Origin: Datisca glomerata
Taxonomy: Eukaryota > Streptophyta > Magnoliopsida > Cucurbitales > Datiscaceae
Assembly: GCA_003255025.1 (NCBI GenBank)
Contig: QANY01002466.1
Location: 124,001 to 188,000, forward strand
DNA: 64,000 nt
Reading direction: 5' to 3'
Below the pieces are notes generated by a model. The model was not told where the DNA came from. It made no database searches and saw nothing but the letters and a program-made list of their open reading frames with translations. Positions within the stretch are counted from its first letter, which is position 1; each line of letters begins with the position of its first letter. A program made the position numbers and the translations under genes. Shown here one piece after another: positions 20,591-31,140 of the stretch.

Positions 20591-22470
20591 TTCTTTTTTT
20601 CGGTAAATGAAAAGTATATAAACTGAGAAAATACTTGTACAAATACAATGGGCATACCCCATGATCTAAAGAAAATACCTATGAGCAATGAGCCTAGTCT
20701 AAATGTACAAGTAAGTTTAAAGTAAACCAAGTAATCCCCCAGAAAGAGATTGATTCCAATGTGAAATTCTATCTCTAGTGGCTAACTTATTGAGAATAGC
20801 CAACCAAGAGATAAAATTACACCTTGGGATACTGAACTTGAACCAAAGAAGTTTGGCCCATCTAACATTCTCTTTAGGCTGCACCAAAGCATGATATTCT
20901 TGGTCTCATCACCATTCCATAAGAAGTTTCTCAATATGTCTTGCACCCTCTTAACAATTTTTTGGGCAATATAAATAGGCCAGCCCAGAATTGGAACATG
21001 GCCAGAAAAATAGATCTGATAACCTAAAGCCTCCCTAATAGATATTTAGAATCCCAAGATCTGATTCTATTAGTTATTCTATGTACTAGAGTATCACAGT
21101 CAGCTTTGCAGAGCTTGGTAGAGATCAAAGTCATCCCTGAATATCTCAAATGCAGCTAACCCTTAAAGAAGCCCAAGACAGATTTAATAGCAAATATATC
21201 GACATCCTGAACTCTTGAAAGAAAGATTTGACTCTTCTGAATATTAGGTTGGAGCCCAGATAAGCACTGAAAAATTTCCAAGTTTCCTTAATGATCTGTA
21301 CAGATTCCCTGGTACATTTACAAAATAATAGTAGGTCATCAGCAAAGCATAGATTCACGGCTTTAAGCTTCTCCTAACTCCAGTGATATTGGAATTGGAA
21401 TTAGAAGCACCTAAATCTAGGATGCTAGTGAGCATCTCCATAACAATGACAAAGAGATAAGAACAAATGGGGTCTTCTTGCATAATTACCTTAGCTCCTC
21501 TAAAGTATCCATGGAGCTCCCCATCGATTCCAATAGAGTATGATGGAGAATATATGCATCCATAATCCATGCTTTCCTATGTAGCTTCTAAATAGCTCCT
21601 GTGATAAGAATATATTATCTGCAATCCTTCTCCCATGTATAAAGGCACTTTGATTCTGGCTCACAAGGCTTGGTAGGCAACTTTTCATTCTATCATCTAA
21701 GATTTTGGTAATGCATTTATAGAGAGCAGTATAGCAGGATATTGATCTAAAGTCTCCCACAAAAGCAGGGTTAGGTACCTTTGAGATTAATGATATAGCA
21801 ATTGAGTTGACCTCTTTCAGCAATTGACTGGTTTGGAAGAACTCCAGAAAAGCAGAGAACACATCCTTACCCACAATGTGCCAGGTCCTTTTGAAAAAAT
21901 TAGCTGGGAACCCATCAAGACTAGGTGCCTTATCACTGTCCATACTAAAAATTTCATTTTTAATCTCTTCTTCAGTAATAGGTGAGGTCAGAAGACATGA
22001 TTAGGCATCACTTAACCTATTTGCGAGAGCCCTCTCAAGGATACTCTAATTGATACCATGTTCTGGGTTGGGGGAGGCCAATAAGTAAGAATAATGAATT
22101 CTTGATGCACAAGAATGTGGTTATTGATCTTTTTAGGAGAGGAGATCATGGCTCCTTGATGCGTTAGATGGGTGATCCTAAATTTGATTCTACTTTTTTT
22201 CATGCTTTGTAAGAAGAAAGCTGTGTTCTAGTCTCCTAAATTGAACCATTGTACTCAAGACTTCTGCTTGTAAAAACTCTCTTCAGAAAGCCTTAACTCA
22301 ATGAATTCCTTGCCTTTTCTTATGCTTATATTCTTAAGGTATTTTAAATTTCTTTCACTTTAATTAGAAAAGAAGTATTGTTTATTGTTTTTTATCTGTG
22401 TACATTTTTTCTCTTTTTCTTAAGTTAAAATAGAAATATAAGCTAACACGGTTAATGCCTAACCAAGTCA
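20591..22470 (-). pseudogene. L1-type LINE ORF2 (RT) on minus strand
   Basis: Minus-strand translation follows plant L1 ORF2: end of the endonuclease-RT linker (KGKEFIELRLSEESFYKQKS, near 22,310-22,250), RT start MDSDKAPSLDGFPANFFKRT (21,943-21,884), FRSISCYTALYKCITKIL, QNQSAFIHGRRIADNIFLSQ, then the catalytic box LCFADDLLLFC (about 21,352-21,320) with both Asp residues present, and a thumb/C-terminal part as far as about 20,640. Frame changes at about 21,570, 21,355 and 21,140 disrupt it. The 3' end appears to be a short A tail (T run 20,590-20,597 on plus). The endonuclease domain and ORF1 are missing, so it is a 5'-truncated insertion. Confidence 0.85.
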
Positions 22471-22489
22471 AGAGTCTGGTGCTTCTTTC

Positions 22490-22790
22490 TGGAGTTATGA
22501 ATATACAAAATAACTTTTTTATTGGATTCTTGAATTTCAGCCCTACACCTTACCAATGAGATATTTGGGCATGCCTTTGATTTTCTACTAGGCTTTGGAA
22601 GAATGATTATGCTACTCTTGTTGATAACATCACCGCAGAATTATGTCCTGCGAAGCTAAATACATTTACTTTGTTGGAAGGCTCCAACTTATTCAATTTT
22701 TTCTCATGGATATCTAGAGATTCTGGGTAAATTTATTCATCCTCCCCAAAAGATCCTTAAAGATATAGAAGTCGCCTTACTAGGGTGGAT
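22490..22790 (+). pseudogene. LINE ORF2 RT C-terminal fragment (plus), second piece
   Basis: Broken plus frames read LPMRYLGMPLIF (about 22,548-22,585), FVGRLQLIQFFL (about 22,671-22,710) and VNLFILPKRSLK (about 22,730-22,765), in the order found after the FADD box of plant L1 RTs. This is the same strand as 20,285-20,590 and 30,490-31,140. The rest of RT and the endonuclease are missing between the first and second pieces. Confidence 0.75.
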
Positions 22791-23184
22791 GTTCTCGTGA
22801 GAACATCAATGAGACAATGACTGATTTGGCTATGGTGGTAAATCCTAATGCTTTTTATCATTTTTTTAATAGGTGCTCGATTAGCCATCGATTCGAAAGA
22901 CCATTGGAAAAGTTGTTGCATTTGACCCCCGTGTTATATGTCAAAGTAAGGATGAGAAAGAACATGATTATAGTATTACACCTCTCAAAAGAAACTCCCC
23001 AGCTCGAATATATCTCAGGAAGGTAATGTGGTTAATATAGGCATTTTACTCATCCTAACATGCGTGTTTCTATACCAAGAAAATATGACTATTGTGCATA
23101 ACTATCAGAAAAAACATATTAACCAAGGAATAACGTCTAGATTAAATCAACGCTTGTAATCAATCGAAGCCATAATATTAAAGC
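22791..23184. other. Unidentified 3' segment of the gypsy relic or junction DNA
   Basis: It should hold the end of integrase and part of an LTR, but nothing clear is seen. The palindrome TGTTCTCGTGAGAACA (22,789-22,804) marks the junction zone. The 69-codon plus frame at 22,817-23,026 is not recognised. Confidence 0.3.
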
Positions 23185-24390
23185 TCAGTTCTCATCATAG
23201 TTGTTAGAAAACACCCGCATCCTAAGACTTAGTTTTCTTCTTGTAGTTCCTTGAGTTCTCATAGGCATCATTTCTGATTTCCTCAAGCTTATTTAGTTGG
23301 AGCTTCCTCTATTCACCCACAGATTCCATCTCCATGTTACATTGCTTCACCGCCCAAAATGTCTAGTGCTCCAACTCAATCGGAAGATTACTTGGCTTAT
23401 CATATAGAAACCGGAAGGGTGACATCAGGTGTCTTAAATGTTGTTCTATATGTCCAAAGTGCATCATCAAGGCACAAACTCCAGTATTTCCTATTGGGAT
23501 TCACGTTTTTCTCTAAAATGAACTTGACCTCTCAGTTTGAAACTTCAGCTTACCCACTAGTTTGTGGATGGTATGGTGTCGAATACTTAAGCTATAATGT
23601 TAAATTTTCTAAGCAAAACTTCGAATGAATGATTGCAAAAAATGGATCGACGATCGCTGGTTATGGCTCTTGGTGTTCTAAACCTTATAAAAATGTTAGT
23701 CTTCACAAAATCTACAACCACTTTAGAATCATTAGTTCGGGTGGCTTTTGCTTTCACTCATTTTGACACATAATCAACAACAAAAAGTAGGTAAAGATTT
23801 TCATACGAGGAAGGAAAAGATCACATGGAGTGGATGCCTCAAGCATCAAAGATTTTAACAATGAGTGTATGTGTTTGAGGCATTTGATTCTATGCAACTA
23901 GGTTACATTTTCTTTGACAACGGTCACATGATTTATAGAAAATGAATGCATCCTTGAACAACATAGGCCAGTAAAATCCACTCTGAAGTACCAAAAGTGC
24001 TTACGACATGCATAAGAGTGACGTAAAGTTAATATGGATGAAAATTTAAAATTAGACACACGTTCTTATCATTTGATCAGTACAATGGTTTTCCAAATAT
24101 GGATCGTCCCACTCATATTGCTTTGTTGTCTTCTTTAGTTTATCATTTTGAGCAGAAGTCATGTCATCCTACATCTTTTTAGTGACCGAGTAGTTCACAA
24201 TGTTAGCATATACCAAGGGATCAAAGATTCTAAAGAAAATAGTTGCTCATTTGGAAAATTTTCACACAAAGGAAGATCATCTTTTTTATTAATAAGGTTA
24301 CTGATTCTCAAATCGAATTATTGCAAGAGAAGTATTCACCTTACAAGTCTTGTGTAGCATCCTTTTTAGTGAGCAAGTATCTAAGAGCTG
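23185..24390 (-). pseudogene. Gypsy integrase remnant
   Basis: Minus-strand frames show the RNase H-integrase spacer ALRYLLTKKDATQDL (about 24,387-24,343), FPNEQLFSL and KQYEWDDPYLENHC (about 24,130-24,090), then the N-terminal zinc-binding zone and integrase core in many broken frames, and the C-terminal signature FWAVKQCNMEMESVGE (about 23,358-23,310) followed by LQLNKLEEIRNDAYENSR. This wording is characteristic of plant Athila/Tat integrases, which insert the cDNA into the genome. Numerous stops and shifts make it inactive. The plus frame at 23,359-23,628 is its shadow. Confidence 0.8.
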
Positions 24391-24954
24391 CATGATAGTA
24401 GGAGATGGAAGAACATCTACAGGCAGATATTGAATCCGCTAAAAAGAAGCTTTCAGACCTCAACGCAGCATCCAAAGGAAGGGGTGGCCTGAGGAGTTCA
24501 TCAAAGCACTAAGAACTAATGGTCTGCTGCAGCAACCTCTTGCAGTAGCAAGGAGAATTACTTTTCTTTCCCCTATTTATTTTAGCTTCTTATCTCTGTT
24601 TTCTGTCTTAACATTATCCGATTATGGTTAGAATTTTGTTTTTAAAAAAATTGAAAGCATGTTTTGGTGGGTTAGTTGTGTAGTGGTAGTCTAAGAAGCA
24701 CAGACACTAACACGCGACACAGATACAATATAAAAGAAAATAATTAGAACATTTCATCCATCATTTGAAATTTCCACCACATTTTCATCATAACTTGATC
24801 ACCATCAAAAGAAACTAACTACAACAAAACACACTTCTTTCTCAAATTCATCCATCATTTGAAAATTTTACCACACTTTCGTCAACGACTTGGTCACCAT
24901 AAAAAGAAGCTAATTACAACAAAAAAAGATTCTTTCTTACTTTAGTACCAATTA
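24391..24954 (+). other. Foreign insertion between gypsy RNase H and integrase
   Basis: Gypsy similarity stops at about 24,390 and resumes at about 24,955. The inserted DNA reads on the plus strand as a short protein tail, EMEEHLQADIESAKKKLSDL then NAASKGRGGLRSSSKH and a stop at about 24,509-24,511, followed by a T-rich stretch resembling a 3' UTR. The rest contains two imperfect 95-base repeats (24,752-24,846 and 24,847-24,940), each with TTCATCCATCATTTGAAA. It may be a captured gene end carried by a small element; I do not recognise the peptide. Confidence 0.5.
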
Positions 24955-26349
24955 AATAAAAACAAAATTTATCGAAAGCAAAAATAAGTGTCAATTGCTC
25001 TTTCTCAGTTTTGGAGTAGGTAAGTTGTCGATCAATCAATGCTCTTGACGCATAATAGATAGCATGAGAAAGCTTGCAAACTCGTTTCCCTAAAACACCC
25101 CCACGGCGTAGTCCTTTACATCACACATTAACTCAAATGGGAGGTTTCAATAAGATAGTTGAATAATGGGAGCTGTGGTCAAAAGTTCTTTATGCTTTTT
25201 GAATGCCTCCTTTCAATCTTCATTGAACTCCAACATCACTTATTTTTGTAACAATTTACATAAGGGCTTTGTAATCTTCGAAAAATTCTTTATGAATCTT
25301 TGATAAAAGCCTGCATCTCTAAGAAAAGAATGAAGTTGTCTTATAGTCATGGGAGGTGGTAAGGAACATATAGATCTATCTTAGACATATCTACTTCTAT
25401 TCCCTTAGTAGGTATCATAAGGCCTAAAATTATACCTTGTTCTACCATGAAATAATATTTTTCCCAATTAAGCACAATGCTAGTTTCCATGTAGCGTTTA
25501 AGAACAAATGTAAAGTTATCTAAGCATTTGTTAAAAGAGCCACCATAGACACTAAAACCATCTGTAAAAACTTCTATGATGCTTTTAATATAATAAAAAA
25601 CTATGATCATCATACATAATTGGAAAGTACAAGGAGCATTTCAAAGGTCGAATAATATTCGTCGATAGGAAAACATTCCAAAGAGGCATGTGAATGTTGT
25701 CTTCTGTTGATCCTCTGGTGCAATTGTGATATGATTGTAACTTGAATACATCAAGAAAATAATAATGAGTATGGCCATCGAATATTTCTAATATTAGATC
25801 AATGAATGACAAAGGAAAATGATTTTTTTAGTAAAGTTAAGTTTCTGATAATTAATGCAAACTCACAACGTGGTTTGGACACGCGTGGGTACTAACTCAT
25901 TCTCTTCATTCTTAAACATGGTGATGCTGGATATTTTTTTATACTATTTGGATCGTTCTCACCCATTTGCTAATGGAAATAGGGTAAATCACGCCAACAT
26001 CTAGTAATTTCAAGATCTTTCTTTTCACAATATCCATCATATGAGGGTTCAATCAACATTGAGCTTTCCTAGCTGCCCTTGCTCTATCTGCAAGTAGAAT
26101 TTGATGTATTCACATGGAAGGACTAATTCCTTTTATGTCACTTATTATCCAACCTATCATTGTTTTATGATCTATTAAAATACGAACTAGCTTATCCTCT
26201 TTTAACGTTGTAAGGTTCCTTGCAATTATTCCAGGCATCATGTCTTTCTCTCCTAAGTAAATATACTTAAGATGTTGCAGAAGATGTTTAACCTCCAAGG
26301 TAGGGGCATGTACAATGGAAGGTAAAAGTAGCTCGTTCAATAAAGGCAA
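24955..26349 (-). pseudogene. Gypsy reverse transcriptase and RNase H remnant
   Basis: RT begins near 26,349-26,110 with LLQHLKYIYLGEKDMMPGII and TMIGWIISDIKGISPS. The middle (25,812-25,585) shows DLILEIFDGHTHYYFLDVFK. The polymerase core (25,613-25,347) contains EVFTDGFSVYGGSFNKCLDN, where the usual D-D of the catalytic box is T-D-G, then NWEKYYFMVEQGIILG. RNase H follows as LPFELMCDVKDYAVGVF (about 25,140-25,085), keeping the first catalytic Asp. Frameshifts separate every block. RT copies the element RNA and RNase H removes the template; this copy is defective. Confidence 0.85.
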
Positions 26350-26566
26350 TGAAATAAAAGAAGCATTATACCTATTTGGAGCTTTTGGTAATGATAATCT
26401 TGAGATGCCATGGTCTCCTCAATGTTTTCATGAACTTGTGCGTCCCTTCTTGGCTTTTTGAAATCTTCTAACTTAAGGATTTTTCCCCAATCTCGATTTA
26501 TAGTGCATCCATGCTAGTTAACTCAAATAATTATTGTGCTAAAGAATCAATTATATCAACTAAAAA

Positions 26567-26785
26567 TCATGAATGTAAATCATTCAGGCACCATATTTCT
26601 TTGAAGATATTGAGGCTTATAACCTCATAATTGAACTCCATGGTTAGAGTTCCATCATAGATAACTATATTGGTTTGAGCAGTTTTCATGAATGGCCTCC
26701 CTAATAGTGATGGTGTTGACATAGTTGATATGTCTTCTTCCATGTCAAGAACATAGAAATCTGTCGGGAAAACTAACTCATCCAC
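26567..26785 (-). pseudogene. Gypsy aspartic protease C-terminal half
   Basis: The frame reads MDELVFPTDFYVLDMEEDIS and then LLGRPFMKTAQTNIVIYDGT, the flap-to-C-terminal half of Athila-type retroviral proteases. The active-site D-[ST/L]-G-A segment expected upstream appears deleted between 26,790 and 26,870, because the preceding sequence jumps directly from the end of gag. Confidence 0.75.
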
Positions 26786-26989
26786 TTACACTAAAGCATC
26801 AAGGAAGCAAAAATAGAGTGAGGCATGACATTGATGGATTCTCCTTAAGCCTCATATTGTCGATTATGCATGGTGTGGTGAAACTTCCCTAATCTTTGCA
26901 TTCTGGAGGAAGCTTTCTTTTCAAATTAACGAATACATTCTCCATAACACTTGGCATTTCATCATCCTTTAACTTTTGCTTGGTGGTAC

Positions 26990-28640
26990 ACAACTCTTTG
27001 AGGAACTATGCGTAGGGTGGTACTTAATTAATTGAATCTAAAAGAAGTATGTTCACTTGTACTTTGCAAATGGTTTCCAAATCTCCTTTTGACGTTCCTC
27101 TTTTATAGACTTTGCGAATCTACTAGGAAAAGGTGGAGAAGAAAATTTAGTATAAATCAAAACATTAGAAGTTAGCTTAGGTGCTGAAGTACTCTCTATG
27201 GGAGCCATGAATTCTCATTCTCTTTTTGGTCCTCTTAGTACTTCGTCAAGTTGTTTCCCACATCTCAAGGTCATGGCACTAGCATTTGCCCTTGGATTGA
27301 TCATTGTTTAGGATGGAAGTTTTTTTTTATCCTTGTGCTTTCAATCTACCGACAGTACTAGCTAAGTGGCTCATCATAGTCTCCAAGTTTTTTATATTTG
27401 TATTTGTCTTCTATTGAAATCATAAAGAGTTAGAAGTAAAAAATTTAACTATTTCTTACACAGACATACCTTGTTCTTGAGGCATAGTTTGTGATCGTGG
27501 TTAATATGGTTGTTGTTGTACCCTTGATTGGTGGAAACCAGGTGGACGGTTGAAGATAAGATAATACTGCCATCCAGCATTGTTAGGGTTGGAGAAAATG
27601 ATCATACTTTGTATCCGTAGAACTTATTTCCCTTGAAATCATCTAGAACATTGGCATGCTCTAAATTATCCTCTTATAAAGATAGACACATATCAGTTGG
27701 ATGACCAACCACAGAACATATTCCACACATCATTGCTTGTTGATTGTGCCCACATCCGTTAGTTGAATAATGTGGTAAGATTAGCTCATTTTCGCTCACT
27801 GTTGGTCGTGATACCAACACCTCATTTAGTGGCAGTTCTGATCGGGTGCTAAATTATTGTGAATTAGCTGTCATGTTAGCTATCAGAGTCCTTACTTCCG
27901 TGCATATCTTGTCCATCAAAGCCCCTCCACTTGTAACATTTATCATGCTCCTTTACATAGGCATGAGTTCTACATAGAAGTATTGAATTACAAGTTGCGC
28001 ACTGATTCGGTGATGAGGGGACGATGCATAAAATTTCTTGAACCGCTCTTAGTACTCATACAAACTATTTCAATTTTGCTGTCGAATACCACATTTATTT
28101 TCTAATATTTGGAGCCTTGGATGCAGGGAAATACTTTTTAAGAAAGAGTTTTATCATCTCGCTCCATGTGGTGATGGAATTGGATGATAGATAATAAAGT
28201 CACTCCTTTGCATCATCTGCTAAGGAAAATGAAATGGCTCCCAACTTAACTTACTCTTCAGAGATACTGGTCGGTTTCATGCTTGAATACACTACATGAA
28301 ACTTATTCAAGTGCTTGTTTGGATCTTCTACCACAAAATCACAAACAAAGTTGGTAGAAGATGGATCATTACCAACTTGAGCTCAAACACAACCTGAAGT
28401 TGTGGGTATTCAATGCAAAGGGGTTCGCTGCCATCTCTACTTCCTGTTTCACTTCTTGTGTTGATTGCTCCGACTGAGCTGAATGGTTGAAAGAGCCTCT
28501 TAGTGATGAATTAGATGAAAGGATAATATGTAATGCTTGATTGACTTCAATAGGTCGAACGTAAATCATATGTGAAGATGATGCTGAAGGTGGAACATGT
28601 GCGGACTCTTTGTTGGGCCTAATAATAGATTATACGTATT
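26990..28640 (-). pseudogene. Gypsy gag remnant with zinc knuckle
   Basis: Minus-strand frames give the retrotransposon gag domain near 28,370-28,080 (FVVEDPNKHLNKFHVVYSS, then MIKLFLKKYFPASKAPNIRK), a zinc knuckle CGICSVVGHPTDMC (about 27,727-27,686; C-X2-C-X4-H-X4-C) and a C-terminal part toward protease (KLKDDEMPSVMENVFVNLKR). The small frame at 28,369-28,569 is the N-terminal Gln/Ser-rich part. Several stops break it. Gag forms the particle that packages the element RNA. Confidence 0.75.
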
Positions 28641-30480
28641 CGAAGATTCTTCTATGCCATTGATCTTCTTCCTCTTATAAGCTTGGACATTCATGTAAAA
28701 ATACTAGAAAAATTAAAAACAAAACTAATTAGGATGAATAAATAAATAAACAATGCAAATGAAAATAATAAATTAATTAGGTAAAAATGCACAGAAGCAT
28801 ACAAACTTAAATCCTTACAATAAATATTATCATTATCGAGTATGGTAACAAGTAAAGGTCATTCACACACGAGATTGTTCCTAATTATAAGCTATTGCAC
28901 AAGATAACTACAAGACTCTAAACTAACTAGAAACTAACATGAGATTAAAAATCCTACTTAGACTCAACAAAAATGAATGAAAACTTGTAGACACACTAAT
29001 GAAACGCTGAAAAATATGCATATAAGATCTGAGGGGCTTGAAAACGGTTTGATACGTAAACAAAGTAAAATAAAATTAAATTGAAAACTGAAATTTAGCA
29101 AAGGAAAAATTTAATGAGATTTAAATATGATGAGAAATATGATTAAGGAATCATTCTCCACCTCTAGATATATGACAATAGTCAATAATCAGCAACAATT
29201 TTCTCAATCTTTCAAAAATAATAACTTTAAGATAATCACAAGTTCAATTATCTTTATTTTTTCTTACCTTGTCGTTATGTAAAACAAGCTCTTTACTAAA
29301 ACTCTTTCCATTAAATAACCTAGAATAAGTTCTCTAAATTTAGTTCAATGAAAGTAATTAATCAAGAAAGATTTGCTTTGAATCAAGCAAACCCACAATC
29401 TTGATTGATAAAACTTGAGTTATATTCCTTATTTAATCGAACAATAATATCTCATAATCATTGAAAATAAATTGTTATTTTTTTTAGAAAGCCTTGACAA
29501 TTACATATCAAAAATCTAAACTAGCAACAAAATCACTTCATGCTCACTTAGTTGATCACCTTAATAAACAAGAAAGCAATTATTGATATAGAAATCAAAG
29601 GAATATATATATAAACATAATTGAAACAAAGATGAAAGAAAGTTTATGAACTAAAAATCATGTTTAGGGCTTTGAACTCATCCTTAGCCAAAGAAAGGAA
29701 TTAGTTATAAATGCTTCCCCCTAATGAGTGGGGCGTCCCCCGGGTGTGTGCTATTCAATCTTAAAAAAAATTGGTAACTAACTCCCAAAAATTTCTCCTT
29801 CAAAGTCAGCTAAATTATCTCTTCAAGTACTCTAGCGCAAATAGAGCTCTTTGTCATTGGTCATGAGAATAGTTTAAAATTCAAACTTTTTGATAAGAGA
29901 TGTGGAATTTCAGCTCAAGAGTTAAGCCAAGGTCTATGCTTTAGTTTATCTTATCATTATCTTTATCCTTTATTGATTTAAAAACGTAATCAAATTTGAT
30001 CGCATTGTTTGATCAAGTTTGAACTATCCAAAAATATGTAAAATTAAATCTCTTATCTTTTCAGCCATATAAGATTTGCCTTCTAGAAAAATATGGAACA
30101 CCGTTGAACTTCCAAATTTACTCTACCATGAAGATCTGTCGAATTTGACAGCTACGTTGACTTGATCTTCCAATTCTGATCGCACAAGGTGTTATATTTT
30201 AAGCTTCTTTTCAAATTGCTTATTTTTATGACCTGAAAATACATTAAAAATATAGTAAACAACTTAATATAACATTTATGAAGTAATTACATAAAATGTC
30301 ATATTTAATCTTTTCTTTACACGAATATTATTTGAAGAATCACTAAAGTGTATTTTTATGAACTTATCACCTGTCAGAAATACTTCCACTCCGATGGAGA
30401 TCAAAGTTGCTCCATCAACATGCCTCTTCCCTTCTACTTCTGCACCTGATAAAATGATGTCGACTCCAGCTCCTAATGGC
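28641..30480 (-). mobile_element. Gypsy leader/LTR-like region
   Basis: AT-rich non-coding sequence upstream of gag on the minus strand. It includes the phrase ATGGTAACAAGTAAAGGTCATT (plus, 28,843-28,864), the minus-strand words GGATGAGTTCAAAGCCC (about 29,690-29,674) and CCCGGGGGACGCCCCACTCA (about 29,740-29,721). Such untranslated stretches are common in Athila/Tat elements. The short minus frame at 30,276-30,482 is not recognised. No tRNA primer-binding site was found, so the LTR boundary is open. Confidence 0.45.
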
Positions 30481-30489
30481 AATTTATCT

Positions 30490-31140
30490 ATAGCGTCAGC
30501 CTACAATACTCTTATTTAGCGGTGGAAAGAGTTCAATGGTATAATTTTGTGTGGTTTCCTTCTAACATTCCTAAGCATAGTTTCAGTACCTAGCTCACTT
30601 GTAAGAACAAACTAACAACCCAAATGAAGCTTACTTCTTGGGATCTATCTCAAGATCCTGGTTGTTCACTTTGTATGAATCCTTTAGAAACTAGGAACCA
30701 TTTGTTTTTTTTTTATGTTCCTTTGCTCATTTTGTTTGGATAGCTATTACCAAATTGTGTGATCTCATCTACCTTTGTACTAGTTGCGGTCACATACTTG
30801 AGTTATTAACCCAAGAACTAGAAGGAAGAGCCTTAGTCTCTCATTTTGAAGTTGACCTTTAACTCTTTTGTTTATAACATATGGAATGAACTAGGATATT
30901 TTAGGTTAAATATAGAGACAGTAAGACCCTTGTTAAAATTATTGTAAATACTATTAGGAATAGGCTCTGGAATAAGAAATCTATCCATATTTCCCTTACT
31001 AACTATATCCTTATTGAGAAGTGGGAGCTCCCTCCTCATATTATGGAGAAATCTCCTTGACTTTGGCTTGTCTTTTCTGATTTTCAAGGTATGCCCCTTG
31101 TATTTTGTAACCTTTGTTTCTTCTAATATGTAGCTTGATT
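30490..31140 (+). pseudogene. LINE ORF2 zf-RVT C-terminus and 3' tail (plus), third piece
   Basis: A plus frame reads WDLSQDPGCSLCMNPLETRN followed by HLFF (about 30,640-30,710), the zinc-binding zf-RVT domain at the C-terminus of plant L1 ORF2 proteins; it is preceded by SAYNTLI and broken frames. Non-coding tail sequence follows to about 31,140, including CTTGTATTTTGTAACCTTTG, common near LINE 3' ends. This piece is on the far side of the gypsy insertion from the RT fragment at 22,490-22,790. Confidence 0.75.

Larger units (their letters stand above)
22791..30480 (-). mobile_element. Ty3/gypsy retrotransposon relic, Athila/Tat-like
   Basis: Minus-strand order from high to low coordinate is a long untranslated leader or LTR, gag (28,640-26,990), protease (26,785-26,567), RT and RNase H (26,349-24,955), a foreign insertion (24,391-24,954) and integrase (24,390-23,185). 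This is the gypsy order (RT before integrase). LTR boundaries and target duplications were not identified. It interrupts a plus-strand LINE, pieces of which lie on both sides (22,490-22,790 and 30,490-31,140). Confidence 0.8.

Noticed and set aside
22817..23026. 69-codon plus frame at the gypsy/LINE junction
   Set aside because: No domain seen, and it lies where the gypsy 3' end or LINE sequence is expected; kept as unidentified.
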